64,000 nucleotides of DNA from Diphasiastrum complanatum (GCA_029204225.1 CM055103.1:18612925-18676924); one strand, 5' to 3'. Shown: positions 49,361 through 63,236, numbered from the stretch's first letter. A program made the numbers and translations. The notes: generated by a model from the letters alone, not told the origin.

Positions 49361-51488
49361 CAAAAGAAATCACAAAAGCTGAAGGAAATAACAATAGCAC
49401 CCCAAGCATTAGTGTGGAAAATGTATTCATTATTGAAGGATAGACATTGCATATAGTTAAGCACTAATTTTTAGGGGGTACCGTTGCATGGTAAACCGGT
49501 CCCCATTATAGGACAACTACCTGACATACTGACGCGACTGCCATTAACATGGTACTCATCATTGTCGCATGTACTGAAAGTTAAAAAGCTACCAATTATA
49601 TTAGAACAATGTATCAATTGAAAATTATTGGAAATAAATTGAGCTTATTAAATTCCAACAAAAGTATTAACAAATATCACTAAATTAATAGATAAAAACT
49701 ATACTCTTTGATATAATTTTTTTTTATCATTAGTGATATTGAATTGATGTCACACTAGCATCATGGATCTATATCACGAATGTGTTATGATCAATCAAAT
49801 ACTATGCTCATGTCACAAGTTGCATATAAAAGATAAAAATAACATGGACCATTATCATCAAAATTTTAAAAATTATCGATTTGCATTCACAAAATCATTT
49901 AATACATGTTTTTGAATGTTGTCATACCCCTACCCATGCACATAATTCGAATCAAAGCTCAATCATTGAGATTAAAAAAAAAAAAGTTAACCATTAGGAC
50001 AAACATTGGCCTAAACCAAAAGGCATACTTTAGGAAAATTGAGTTTTAATGATAACCAATTACCTTGCATCCAATTTAGATTTTGATGTTAATAATTTTC
50101 ATTTTCATACATTTCTACAAAAAAAACCATCATCTATTGGAAGATTCTAGCACCATCAAAAGCTCTAATGAAGGTAAACGTAGATAAATAACAAGGACTT
50201 TGAATGCCTTGCTTTTGTAAATAGATGTAGTCAAATAAGTGAGATACCACATAATGGTGCAAGATACTTGCACGATAAGTGCTGATAAATTGTGGATGTG
50301 CCTTAAAGCACGATGATTTATAGTATAAATGTGTCTCAAAGCATGATGGAAAAATTTTTGGCGGTCAACTGAAAAAAAAACTACCATAAAGCCTATACAA
50401 GTTAGATTGCCTAAGAAAAATATAAAAGCCACACTAACTTAGACTTGATATAGTTTAGTTGGGACCAATGGCCTTTTGCCACATAGTAAATTTTGAACCC
50501 ATGTATATAAGAGACAAATTCTTTGTATTTTATGTGAATAACAAGAGTATTCCAAGCTCATTTGTAAATAACAAGAGTTGAAGAGTTCCCTCCTATTGAA
50601 GCTTATGTGAATGTGTGAGAGTGAGATAAAAAGAGAGAGAAAAGAAGAGAGTTGTGAGGTTCAAGATGATGCTTGCTTTCATTTGTTTTACTTCTCCATT
50701 AAGCTTGTACAATGCCCTTGTGCTAGCCATGTTTGATGTCTTTTCCTTGTTTTTTAGCATTCATCATAGTGTTTTAAATAAGTGTTAGCATGCCACCTTC
50801 CAAAGAGGCTTAGAGCCAAGTAGGTAGGCTTCTGTAGGATGTTGTCTCTCTTGTAATCTTCCAATAGGACTTTGGTATAAGAAGGAGACTTGTGACACCT
50901 CCCTCTTCTCCTATCATAACGATCTTTAGATCATTGATTCCTCATTGGATTGATTTCGTACTACATAGTATACTCACCAAGGAATTGATACAACATTTTG
51001 TGAGCTTGTCTCAGTGAGATCTAGCTACAGGAGGTTTGACGAAAGTTACTGAACAATTTTGAATTTTTTTGGATTTTTACAAGACTTTTTTGAATTTTTA
51101 TAGATTTTTTCACTTTTTGGGAGATCTGCTAGGAAGTAACTCTCATAGGCTTCTATGTAGAACTGGGACAGTGTCCTCAGGTTGTTGCCAGATGTGCGAG
51201 AGTTTTTTTTTCTAGTGGATAGGGAAAAATCAAAATCTGGTGGTTTTTTTCCTCCAAAATTGCAGATTTCTTGGTTTTTTGAGGTTTTTTGGTATAGGAG
51301 ATGATGTGTCAAGCCCTTAGAGGCTGTCTCATGTATCTACTACCTCCAAAAACCTCCTATGCTAGTCCTAAACAAATCAACACACAAAAACAAGCAAAAT
51401 CAACTCTAAACTACCCAAACCACCGAAAACTCACAAAAATAAACTAAAAACAACTAAAAAAATCAACTAAACTAGTTAGTAGTAGCTA
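49361..51488. other. Unassigned region
   Basis: No gene recognised. A TATA-like CATGTATATAAGAG at about 50500 and adenine-rich leader-like sequence at 51340-51470 fit retroelement remains; the latter follows the PBS-like site on the minus strand. Confidence 0.35.
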
Positions 51489-51510
51489 TCCCCAACAACG
51501 ACGCCACTTG
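51489..51510 (-). other. tRNA-Asp-type primer-binding site with LTR edge
   Basis: The minus strand reads TGGCGTCGTTGTTGGGGA at 51506-51489. This is close to the tRNA-Asp primer site (TGGCGCCGTTGCCGGGGA) used by Athila/Tat-type gypsy elements. Two bases outside it the presumed LTR ends CTACA (TG at 51509-51510 on the plus strand). The LTR would extend right into the long (GA)n tract. Confidence 0.5.
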
Positions 51511-51651
51511 TAGGGTCGTAGATATAGCATGTGCCACCCTCCACCTGTCAAAAGGGGTTAGTTCCACTAGGATAGGACTCTAACTATATTTAGTTGGCTA
51601 CTTTAGTTGTTTTCTTAACAAAAACTAACACTAACTCCACATTATCATCAT

Positions 51652-52441
<790 letters not shown>

Positions 52442-52446
52442 TAAGC

Positions 52447-53218
52447 TGTCGCGAAAGCTTCTTTGTTTCGTGTTCGTCTTCTCTCTTCTGATTCGTGAAC
52501 AATTTTCTTTCTTTGAATTTTCTTTTTGTGCGGAAGCTCTTATAGGATCCCAGACACTCGACTACGCATCACAGAACATATTTCATTCTAGCAATCAAGA
52601 GACACAACACAAGGCTAAGAGATACACGAAATAGAGCGACTATATTGTCACTTTGGTTTTAGAGCGAGATCGTCAGTGTCTCGCTCGTTGGCGGATTGAC
52701 TCTCTACTGTTTCGCTATGTTTTGCTCGTTGGCAGACTTTCATGCACAGCTATAGTATTTTTGCTTTCTTACTCTATTCGCTACATCTCTCTCTGTTTCT
52801 TATAGATCTTTGTCAAATTCTCATCACTTTTTCTCTCTTTGTTATGATCCAGAGAGGATCATTTATACCTCCACTGTGTGGAGTTTACAAGATAGCTAAA
52901 CGTAGAGTCACAAGACTAGTTAACGCTAATCAACTAGTTAGTTAGTCTCCATCGTTGCTATTCGTTTCAGCTGGGTGTGAAGCCCGTTGAGCTGCCAGCT
53001 GGCAGTGCAAAGGATTTCTCTTCGTGTGTTTTCGTAGTTTTTGTTTTGCGTCCATTTTGCGGTTTGAGGTCCTCGAGGTGTGTTTACGATTCGTGATTGA
53101 TTTGCGAATCGTTCGTGCTTCGAGTCAAAGACACATTGACTGTTGCGAATTGTTCTCGTTTGGCCTTCGTGTCTTGTTCGTGCTGCGACAAAGTTGCAGG
53201 AGTTCACCATTTCTGACA
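52447..53218 (-). repeat. 3' LTR of the copia element
   Basis: 772 bp. Starts TGTCAGAAATGG next to the PPT, and holds a TATA-like GGTATAAATG near 52867-52861. Its first ~175 bp match 54478-54649 with several substitutions. Confidence 0.87.
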
Positions 53219-53293
53219 CTTCCTCTTGAACCTTGCAGCTTTGTTCGTTCAATCCAATTGGCTCTCTTTGCTTGGTAAAGAGCGGCTTGTCGA

Positions 53294-53540
53294 GCGGTTT
53301 CGTGAGGAGATCTGCAATCATACTTTCTGATTTTATGAACTGGACCTGGAGCTCTCCTTTCAAGATCAAATCTCGAATGTGATGGTACTTTAGAGGAATG
53401 TGCTTCGTCTTTGAATGGAAGATAGGATCCTGGGACAGATAGATGGCACTCTGGGAGTCCATCATCATCGTGCTTGGCCCCTCTTGTGGTATCCTGATTG
53501 CCTCCAACATCCTCCGCAGCCACACTACCTCCTTCGACTA
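53294..53540 (-). pseudogene. Copia RNase H C-terminal part
   Basis: The minus strand reads SKEVVWLRRMLEAIRIPQE, then MDSQSAIYLSQDPIFHSKTK, HIPLKYHHIRDLI and ADLLTKPLDKPLF. This is the end of copia RNase H, including the D-S-Q-S-A block. It lies in a different frame from the integrase that now directly precedes it. Confidence 0.9.
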
Positions 53541-54477
53541 GCATTCTGTTTTTTCTTTTTGCCACACCGTTGTATTCTGGGGTGTATGCAGGAGTGAACT
53601 GGTGTTCGATGCCCCGTTCTTCGCAGAATCTTGAGAATTCTGTGCTTTTGTATTCACCTCCATTGTCAGATCTAAGGGTCTGTATCTTTTTCGAGGTGTG
53701 TCCTTCTACGAATGCCACGAACTTCTTGAAAGAATCAAATACTTCGGATTTCTTCTTCAAGTAGTAGATCGTAGTCATTCGGCTGTAATCATCTATGAAC
53801 GTTAAAAAATATCTCAAACCTGAGAGCGAATATGTTTTCATTGTTCCACACACATCAGAGTGGACGAGCTGAAGAACTTCTTTGGCTCTTCTTCCCTCGT
53901 GTGTGAATGGATTTCGATGTTGCTTGCCTTTCTGACAAGCTTCGCAGAACTCAGCCTCGGGCCTTGAAATCTTGAGACCTGTGACAATGTCCTTTCTGCT
54001 CATGTCATACAGGCTCCGCATGTTCAGATGATACATTCTTCTATGCCAGAGCTGATCTTCGTTTTCTGAAGCATTTAATATGCTTTCAGAGTTGCTGACT
54101 ATTTTGGCCTGGTAGAGATTTCCTTCTCTGCATCCGACCGTTAGCAACTTGTTTGTCGTCTTCTCCATCATACGACAAGTGTTGCCGTCGAACAAAACTC
54201 GAATGCCTAGATCTGCCGTCTTGGAGACAGATAGTAGATCCTTTCTGAGTGAGGGCACATAGAGTGCTCCTGGCAGCTCTGCTTGGCCTGACAGTGTTTG
54301 TAGCTGTAGAGAGCCAATGCCTTTGACATCGTGTCTGCTTCCATCACCTAGAATCACTGCTCTATCATTTTCGAGTTCGCGAAAGTTGATCAAGATCTTG
54401 TTGCAGGTTATGTGAGATGTTGCTTCTGAATTGTAGTCGTGTTCAAAGTAGCTTGTCGAAGCTTCGTCGAGTATCGT
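53541..54477 (-). pseudogene. Copia protease, pre-integrase and integrase core
   Basis: Minus-strand frame running SEATSHITCNK, GDGSRHDVKGIGSL, LWHRRMYHLNMRSLYDMS, CEACQKGKQHRNPF, LVHSDVCGTM, FIDDYSRMT, RSDNGGEYKS and YNGVAKRKNRM. The protease D-S-G has become N-S-E, and the third integrase acidic residue (the E of GVAERKN) is K. Both enzymes are therefore inactive by sequence. The frame is joined abruptly to RNase H near 53541; the missing part is the end of integrase and nearly all of RT. Confidence 0.92.
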
Positions 54478-54649
54478 TGCGTCCATTTTGTGGTTTGCGA
54501 TCCTGGAGGTGTGTTTACGGTTCACAATTGATTCGCGAATCGTTTGTGCTTCGAGTCAAAGACACGTTGACTGTCACGAATTGTTCTCGTTCGACCTTCG
54601 TGTCTTGTTCGTGCTGCGACAAAGTTGCAAGAGTTCACCATTTCTGACA
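54478..54649 (-). repeat. Truncated 5' LTR of the copia element
   Basis: About 172 bp matching the first part of the 3' LTR, for example CAAAGACACGTTGACTGT and TTCGTGTCTTGTTCGTGCTG on the plus strand. It ends directly against protease sequence. Confidence 0.87.
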
Positions 54650-54654
54650 TAAGC

Positions 54655-54929
54655 AAACTTTATTAACTTATACTTTGGGCCTTTTACATTACTTTAATCT
54701 ACAAGGCCCAAATCTATTTTATTCCATACAACAATTATTTACACGTGCTCATCGGGCTATGGGCTTACGCATGTAGGATGCCACAGCCCTCGCACCTAAC
54801 TTATTTATATATAGGTAATACCCTCAGCACTAACTGATTTGGCCAATGATTGGTACTTCAAATAGAATTGCAACTTGTTACATTGATGAGCATTTATCTT
54901 GTGTTTCAAAACCATTAGATTTATAAAAG
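54655..54929. other. Spacer
   Basis: Nothing recognised. Confidence 0.3.
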
Positions 54930-57900
54930 ATCTTCTCTTGATGCATGAAGAGTTGCAAGTCTATTAGAGACTATATCAAAATGGTCAAGAAGGTAAAGGG
55001 ACAGTGTATCCTCGCTAGTGTTCCCGAGGCCAAAGCAGCTAGCTTCATGGTTCATGGTTGGAATGCCTAAAAGCATATAGTGCAATATGCTACTTCTGGT
55101 GAGGTTTGTCTTGATGCTACTGATGAGAGTTCGGAGAGTGACTCTAGTAGCTCTAATAACCAATCAAAAGAGCACCATTGTGACAAAGATGAAGAGTTTG
55201 CTTTGACATGCTCTGATTTAATCCATGACATATGCCTTTACTAAAAAGCCTTGGAGAAATTACAAATCCAATAGAATGAACAAACGCAAAAGTTCAGTAG
55301 TGAGCTTATTGGAACTGTGGACCATGTCTAGAATGCCAAGGGAAGTATTGCCATCTATGTAGCATAGGTGGCATGATACCTATAAGTGTAGGTATAACCC
55401 TTGAGTACAAGTTGTTGCTAGGTAGTACTATGCTAATTAGCAAAGAGCACAACAAGATGGACAGTTCCAGCACAATTCCAACCAAAACCAGCTACCACTT
55501 GCAATTGTTGCACCACCGGCCAATGATCAAAGGGGAATGATAGTCAAATCTCCTACTCAACAAGCCAATGTGAATGTAGTGATGACCAAACTTGATAATT
55601 ATGATGCCCCTGTAATAAGCGAGGACAAATTTGTTTATTTTATAGACAAGCTAAATTGTAAGTTAATGTTTGTTTATGCTAATCATGTTCAAAGAGTGAC
55701 AAGTAGGCCTCCAATCAAGTGTTATGGATATGGTGGAATCATTGTATTGTAGAGTGTCCTAACAAAAGACAAGGGCATGACTATGTGCTACTTTGACTGC
55801 GGTATTGGACGTTGTTCTTAGACTGCCCATTAGAGAAGTAAAGTGATCAGAAAGCTAGATCGTTTGCACCAATGAACTTGTTAAGTGTGGAATCCAAAGA
55901 TATCCTCACAAGAATACTTCTTTATATTATGACTCGAGCTCAAAAGAAAAATGCAATAGAACCACTCCTAGATTCCAATCAAGAAACTAGCAATGATCCT
56001 CTAGTTCATTGTTTTTAAGAAGAAGAATTTCAGATGAATGAAAAAGTGGGCCAAAGGGGCCAAATACGGAAAGGCCAAGGATCAAATTGCCATAGGGTTC
56101 AACTCCAAATCAACATCCAATCTCATTCCCATGGAATCTCAGATCAACCTTGTTCCAAAGAGCACACATATTGAGAATCAAGAGCAACACCATATTCATC
56201 CCTAGGTAAGTAACCACCCATGACCACTAACTAAAGGCCAAATAGCACATCATGAGTTTTAGTGTCCAAGGTGGAAGTACCCCTAGGAACCATGTTGCAT
56301 AGCAGCTTAATCCTTTGAAGCGATCTAAAATGATGGGTTGATGAACCAAGACCAACTACCACACCCCGTAATCCTAGACATCACATGGGAATGGAACCAT
56401 TTAAACTCATTTATATTCAAAGGTCGAAGAGAAAACCCAACATGTGTACAATGTAGATATCTTATGGCAAATTGATGTTTAAAAAATTATCCTATCCATC
56501 GAGCATAAAATTTTTATGAAGAAATTTGTTATCACTGATGGGGGATCTGTAGTAAATATCATTTCATTAGGATTGTCTCGAGCATAAAGCTTACAAGACA
56601 TGGACCCATTGTCTTTACCATCAAACTAATCAATCAATCGAGTGTGCAACCAATTGGTATGACAAGGGATGTTCATGTCAAAGTTGTTGATGTGTGCTTT
56701 ATGATAAACGTTGTCATTTTAGACTTACATAATACTTCACAATCATAAAAAGTCTCACTTGCAAGACCTTGATCGTGGGCTTCACATGCCCTCAATGATT
56801 GAGAAAATGTTAGAATCATCTTGCATAATAGGGAGAAAGCTATGAAAAATTATCCAAGGACATGGATTGTTAAACTAGCCGATCAACATAAAAAATTGTC
56901 AATTCTTGACTACTATAGAATGAAATGAAGAAGCAAATACAAAGCGTTCAAAGCTTTATGATTCATATGTATTCGAACTAAGTCAAATCATCATGCTTGA
57001 GAAAGAATAGGAGTATACTGATGATGAGACCCTATGCTACTTAGAGCTTGAGAGCATCTATACTTAGCTCTACATCTCGAACATCAATTGTAGAAACCAT
57101 AGAATCTATCCTGAGGCTTGAACCATATTTGAATTATATTGAACACATCAAACTGAAATTGACTGATACAAAGGCATTAATATGAGTGCATAATAAGAAG
57201 GAAGCCCTATACCACTTGGAAGTGTCATTATGAGATGACAACGTTAAACGTAACCCAACCCAACAAATGACAAAATTCTCATCCAGACAACCTAATGTAT
57301 CTAAGTCAACTGAAATATTACAACAAAATTCAAAGAGAATTGCAAGAATTCCAAGAGCCTGATTCCACCCAACTTAGTGTGAATAGGGGTACATCCTCTA
57401 GATCTACCCAAATCCAATGATAAGGACCAAGCCAAAGACTGGACTAAGTAGAAACTGAAGGGTAGAAAAGGAGATGATATAAAAATCTTATCCATAGAGC
57501 ATTGTGTTCTATTAGAAGCCAAGGTAAGATGTAGTGTTACCTAGGTGACAACAAATCATAAACGGTAAACATCTTCCTAGTCCTCGATGTTTGATGGACC
57601 TTCTTAGGTAGAATCCCTCAACCTAGCATATCCAAGAGAGGAGAAAAAAGTAGTAATGATAGGCAATGATGGGGAGAGATAAGAATTAGAATATCTAAAA
57701 GCAGTCTTACTCAAGTATCAAGACGTCTTTTCTTCGAATTACAGTGAGCTGAAAGGAGTGTTATTCGAAGTATCGAGGCACACAATCCCACTAGTAACAT
57801 ATTTGAAACTAGTGGTTAGTAGGCCATATTGATCCAATTTTCATTACACTTGGTTTGATCCTAGAAGATTTATAGAAGTTGCTTGAGGTTGAGTTTATAT

Positions 57901-58340
57901 ATGAATTCAAACATACTTCCTGGGTATCATCGATAATGGTAGTATCTAAGAAAAGTGGAAAGTTCAGAATTTGTGTGGATTTCAAAAAACTCAATGTGGT
58001 GGCCCACAAGGACTCTTTTTCCTACTCTTCATCGAATTTGTACTTGAGCAAGTTGTTTGTCACAAAACTTATAATTTTTTAGATGGATTAAATGGCTATA
58101 ATCAAGTATAGGTTGCCCTTGAAGATAGATATGAAATGGCCTTTGCCACATAATGGGATACTATGCTTTTTCAATTGTGCAATGCACCTAGCACGTTTCA
58201 AAGGGTGATGAGCTATGCTTTCAAGATATTTCTTCAGAAGTTTCTTAAGATTCTCTAGACGAGTTAAACACCTATATGAATTAGAACTTGTACTGACACA
58301 ATTTTGATTATATGGTATATCGCTTAACTTTGCCACATGT
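54930..58340 (+). pseudogene. Gypsy-type gag-pol, heavily decayed
   Basis: Plus strand. A gag-like stretch with a zinc-knuckle relic (IKCYGYGG ... ECPNKRQGHD) lies at about 55710-55790. A protease-like KFVITDGGSVVNIISLGLS lies near 56520-56580. RT blocks follow: LLKYQDVFSSNYSELKG near 57710, TSWVSSIMVVSKKSGKFRIC and VDFKKLN near 57915-57995, and LDGLNGYNQVQVALEDRYEM with NAPSTFQR near 58085-58200. The order and the D-G-x-x-G-Y-N-Q and N-A-x-x-T-F-Q-R motifs are those of Ty3/gypsy RT. Stops occur every few dozen codons. The catalytic Y-x-D-D box is not recognisable. Confidence 0.75.
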
Positions 58341-61300
58341 CAAATATTTGTCATGCATGGCCCAGTGTGGGGACATATTATATAAAGACACAAAATTGTC
58401 ACAAATTGGAAGAAAATACAAGTAATAGCCACCTTGTCCAAACTAGGCATTGTACAAGAAATTTTAGTGTTCATGGAGTAATGTAATTATTGTCGAAGAT
58501 TCACTTTGTTTTTCATTGACTGTTGATTTTTTGCATAAAACCTCACCAACAGAATTCGCCCATCTGCATAGGACCTGAACAGAGCACCAGCCTTTCGAAA
58601 CTGCTCTGTGCGAATTCTTGTATGGTCAGAAAATACCCCAAACAGCCGTTCTAACTTGTTCTTTGACAACTATCACATCCCAAATCAGCTCAGATAAACT
58701 CGCCCACTATACAGAGTCTAGAAAAAATAGTGCAAACCTCTCTGACCCCTGTGCGAATTCTCTGGTGCTAACAATTGTCAAAAAAACATCAACTTTACTC
58801 AAAATTTTCAACAAAAATCATCAAGACAAAATTCGCCCATTGTCCTAATAAGAAACTCTAGATGCTAGTTACCAAGTGGACCCGACATACCAATATGATG
58901 CCAACACTGTCACTTATGATCTAAACCAGCCATACTATGCCACTCCACAAGTAAGTTATGCGGCACAACCCAAATTCGAATTTCCTCATAAAAAGAATTC
59001 TTTAAGATGTTTTTCCACATTATATTTAGGTGAATCGTAGCACATGGGGATCACTCACTTGAAAATTTGTTGTCTTTAAGTACGTTACATATTTGCTTTG
59101 TGTGTATATCCTCCTATCTAAAATCAAGCTAAGCTCAATCCAAGGATCACACAAAGCTTATAGGCATTGTTTCAAGGCTAATAAATCAACTAGTGCTTTT
59201 GAACGTTGTTTACCAAATAGACGTGTTTCAAATTTAAAAAGGTGAGTATTGATCTTATCTTTTTGGAGACTAGTTAGCTCCTCACTCTAGATATTGTTAT
59301 TGTTCAATTTACACTTGAAGAGCTATAAACTCGTGTATTGAGGCTGCAAATGATAGATGCATTGTATGCCAATAAAAATCTTTGCAAACCATGGTGCAAC
59401 TACTATTGCTTATAGCCACAAGTTGGTATCAATTTTCTTCTTCGACTCAGTGGCATGTATAGGAGGTTCATTGGCATTGTCTTTAAAATATCTTTGTTTA
59501 TGTTGACGTCTACTGGATGTATATTTTAGATATTGCATTCATCTTGGCCTTCCATTATCCAGTAAACTAACGTTGTTGGTGCAAATAAGAGAAAAACGAG
59601 AAAAACGGGGGTTGATAACCTTGTGCAAACCCAAATAAATCACTTTCCAATAAAATTGAAATTTGACCCCAAAAAAAATATTGTAAGGTACAAGGGTTAC
59701 ATTTCAATAGCAGAAGTGGCTATGAGTGGTATTGGCATCACTATAAGTTGCCGTCTAAGAAGATGTTCACCCATGCTAACCAAGATAATGTCAAACATGA
59801 CAAAAAGTTTCTTCGATTTGCTAACTTTAAGGCTAAAATGTTAAGAGAGATTTAGAGATTCAATTCATTATCGACAATTTTGTCATAGATCCCAAAATCA
59901 CGTTAGTTGACTTTCTAGAATAACATAATAATCATGTACTTCATGCATAGTTAAATAATCATCATAAATCACTAGAATGGTCTTTACCTTCAGTGTATAT
60001 GTGCACATAAGTGAATCTGGCAACGTGAAGTGAATCTAACTCGAGACCTCGAGGTGACAGACAACCTGTCATGCATGCCACCACATAACTTAAGGAAGAT
60101 ACTAGTAAATCACTTGGATCAGATCAATAAAAAATATGTGAATCTCTATCACAATCACATGTCCCACAAAAGAGATATAAGATGGATTTGCTGAAAGGTT
60201 GGAACACTATAATGTGTCAAGTTCAAATATTGTAGTTCGGTAGCTATAGCTCCTGAAATTTGATTGCCATCATATCTTCATGTGCAATGTGTCAAAAGAG
60301 TAGAGTTACCTCTATTGCTATATTCATATGAAGGCCAAAGGAACTTCCTTTAGTGGTTATGCTGCCGCTTTGAAACTGATGATTAAAACTAAAGGAACTT
60401 ATCACATATATTTCTCAAAGTGGATTTTCCATAAACATTCAGAAAACTTGGTGTTCCCATCAACAACAAACTGCAAACTTGAACTCGTGCCAAGCTTTTG
60501 AAATGAGCTCTAAATGTGTCCTTTAGTGGCATGATAAGTAGGTGAAGAGGTACATAGTCATACCTCATCCTTAATAAAAACCCTCTAGGAGTCTAATTGC
60601 ACTAACATGACACTAGGTCAGAGCTAGCTTTCAAAAATCTTTTCTAATCTAGAGCATGAAGTTAAATAAGGAAACAGAATTTCAGCCATGTGTACTCAAA
60701 TCTCCTTTTGGGCCATGCCCTCAGCAGCAAATAACAATTTTCCCTTCAAAAGAGCAACAGGTTAGATACAAATTTATGTTCTTTCTTGGAGAGATGCCAA
60801 CAATTCATCTCTTATGAAGCAAAATGATATGTTGCAATTGCGAATGAAACAGGGTTATTAATGCTCAGAACACCATTAAACATTCCACCAAGAGTGAAAT
60901 ACACAATGAAAATTAAACCGACCTGCACATGCTTACTGGAAAATAAATGGTCAAGTTGTTCGAGCTACAAGATGCACAGCTGTCAACACCTTCACTACCT
61001 CACTTCAGCAAAAATAGTTTCATAGATAAGTTTTCTATAAATAATCAGGCCAGAAGGGCATCATTATATACACAAATGCAACAAAAGTGAAGTGAAGCTA
61101 ATTGGCCTACAATTGTTATGTGCATCAGAACCAAAAAAATGAACAAGTCGACTTCGTATGAAGTCCTTTTCGACAACGGGTTTGCAAATCATGCTTTCAG
61201 TTGTTAGTTCGAAACTACTGTGAAAGATCTGAACTTGCCTTGGCATACTCAGTTCACTATATTGAAAGTGTGATTAGCAAAAACTTACACATGTCATCAA

Positions 61301-61525
61301 TATCAATACCTTAACCCAGTTAAGAACGTCACTAAGAATCAATACAACCAAATTTTGCTGTGGAAACCATGGACTTGTTTGTGACGGGTCTCCTCCTCTC
61401 ACTCTCTTGATATGGTTTCATTGAAGCAGATTTTCTCAGATGAGAATGACCAGTATGTTTTGAGACATCACATGCATCGCCTCCAGAGAGTTGCCAACAT
61501 TTTTTGTAAACTGATACATATGCTC
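58341..61525. other. Unassigned region downstream of the HMG gene
   Basis: No gene recognised. A run reading YQVDPTYQYDANTVTYDLN near 58870-58930 (+) looks protein-like but could not be extended. The part just below 61525 should hold the 3' UTR of the minus-strand HMG-box gene. Confidence 0.35.
58551..58840. repeat. Four AATTCGCNC motifs in forward-reverse-reverse-forward order
   Basis: AGAATTCGCCCAT at 58551, GTGCGAATTCT at 58608 and 58751 (reverse orientation), and AAATTCGCCCAT near 58829. Confidence 0.6.
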
Positions 61526-63236
61526 TTAAAAACCATGTGCCTCCACAGAAGCATATTGCCCATCTTTCTGGGCATCATCACCCTCATCTTCACCATCCTC
61601 ATCCTCGCCGTCGTCGCCGTCATTGTCGTCATCGTCGTCATCTTCTTCTTCTTCATAATCTTCTGGCTGAGCAACATATGCCCTCTGTTCTTGATCTTGA
61701 TCTCTTCGTTCTGGGATCTGATACCCTTGATCTTGGCCGTACTCTATTTGATCTTCAGGAACATAATCACCAAACATTTGTGTTCGAAGACCTTGCTCTC
61801 GAGACGAGTTAAATGCCCCTGTATCCAAATCTGCATCCAAGGAGGATACATGATAGTCGTGATCACTATCATTTGCATCCCCAAATTCATGGTCACCATC
61901 TTGCTCCAACTGCTCTGGGCCATGCCCAGCGTCATCCAATGATTCCGAATGAGCCTGAACAGCATTCTCATCTCCAAGTTCAGCCTGCATCTTTAACTTC
62001 TCTTGGTATTCTTTCTTCTCGCTCCTATAACGCTCCTTATCTCTTTGTCCTTTTTGTAAGTAGGGCTGCAGATAAGGCCAAAGTGTTAGAACAATTGACC
62101 AATATGAGAAAAGAGAGAAGTAGATAGAATACATTAATTGTCGAACTTACTGTATATTCAAGTTATAGCATTGAAAAAGCACAAGGTACAAAAGCTGAGT
62201 CCGCTCATCATCTTCACATCTTACCATTCGTTCTTCCGGTGTTAATCGGTGCCAAAGGTCCCCTATAATCTTAGTAACCTCTGTGTGTTTCTCTGGACGA
62301 TAGTCTTTCAGTCTGGTACGTTGCTCTGCAAAAAAGAAGTTATAGCCACTCCTACTTGACCTTGGTGCATTTGGATCCCTCTTCAGATAACTTCCGTTCT
62401 TACTTCTCCTACGACGTATTCCAACTCGTGAATCTACAGAATTCTGTGGTGAGCCAAGTTTATTCATTAACTCAGGTAGAGCTGCAAACTGTGGAGTATC
62501 ATTTCCAGATGGTACATGATATAACACGCCCCTCATTTTCTCTGTGCCAACCACAACAGTCACCAAATACCCATGCTCAAATTTTCCTTCGATTGCTCCA
62601 GTAACACTCCGCCCAACTGATTTGCCAGGGTCAACTACAAAACAGTTAAAGGTATCCAGTTAAGAACTAGCACCTTTAACATTTCCCCTGTACCTTAATG
62701 GCCGAGTTATATTTTCTAGCATAAACAAGCTTTTGCAAACATGATATTCATGAATATGGTTTCAACTTTCAAAAAATTGGATGGATTCAAATGCAAATTT
62801 CCTGCGCACAACAAGCAGACAACCTCCAAGCGTTTCAACGGTATTGAGCTTTTTCCTTCTCCTCCTTTTTGCTGGCACGTGGTCCTCTGCAACTGGAGAC
62901 TTTGAAGTGTCATTAATTCGGGATGTGGAAACAGGACTTGGTGTAGGTAAAGGAGCTGCAAAAGGAACAAGAAAGTCAAAAAGATTCTCAAATACATTCT
63001 CATGAGATTTATGTTGAAAAATTAAGTCTCCAATAATATAAAGGGGTAATCATCTCTGCTTGAAAGCCTCACAAACAACCTGGAGGTGGAACAATTTGCC
63101 CTTGAACTCTGAAATAGTAGACTTGCTCATAGTGGTGCAACAAATTTGTGTAATGCTTTCGAATAAAAAATGAGGAGACTCGTGCAGGCAGGTCCAAAGC
63201 TGCCATGATTTCCTTCCAACTGTTAAACTTGACAAC
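61526..63236 (-). CDS. ARID and HMG-box DNA-binding protein, C-terminal exons
   Basis: Four minus-strand exons join in frame with GT-AG sites: 63236-63080, 62955-62824, 62634-62225 and 62065-61526 (stop TAA at 61528-61526). The first ends the ARID domain (FNSWKEIMAALDLPARVSSF, LLHHYEQVYYFRVQG). The second is a linker with the basic run KRRRRKK, a likely nuclear signal. The third has GKFEHGYLVTVVVGTEKM and the HMG box start DPNAPRSSRSGYNFFFAEQR. The fourth completes the box (PYLQKGQRDKERYRSEKK) and adds a tail with EDYEEEEDDDDDDNDGDDGE. This is the architecture of the plant ARID-HMG family (HMGB9/HMGB15-like), nuclear proteins that bind AT-rich DNA. The 5' exons, including the first half of ARID, are not in the window. 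The acidic tail is longer than I expect for the family. Confidence 0.92.

Larger units (their letters stand above)
52447..54649 (-). mobile_element. Copia LTR retrotransposon, internally deleted, with TSD
   Basis: On the minus strand the element starts TGTCAG at 54649 and ends GCGACA at 52447 (TGTC...GACA). TAAGC flanks it on both sides (52442-52446 and 54650-54654). Order: truncated 5' LTR (54478-54649), protease/pre-integrase/integrase (54477-53541), RNase H end (53540-53294), PPT AAGAGGAAG (53227-53219), 3' LTR (53218-52447). Leader, gag and RT are deleted. The matching duplication shows the element inserted as a unit and decayed in place. Confidence 0.9.

Noticed and set aside
61412-61942. 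176-codon plus-strand frame rich in hydrophobic residues
   Set aside because: It is antisense to the acidic-tail exon of the ARID-HMG gene; the hydrophobic run mirrors Asp/Glu codons.
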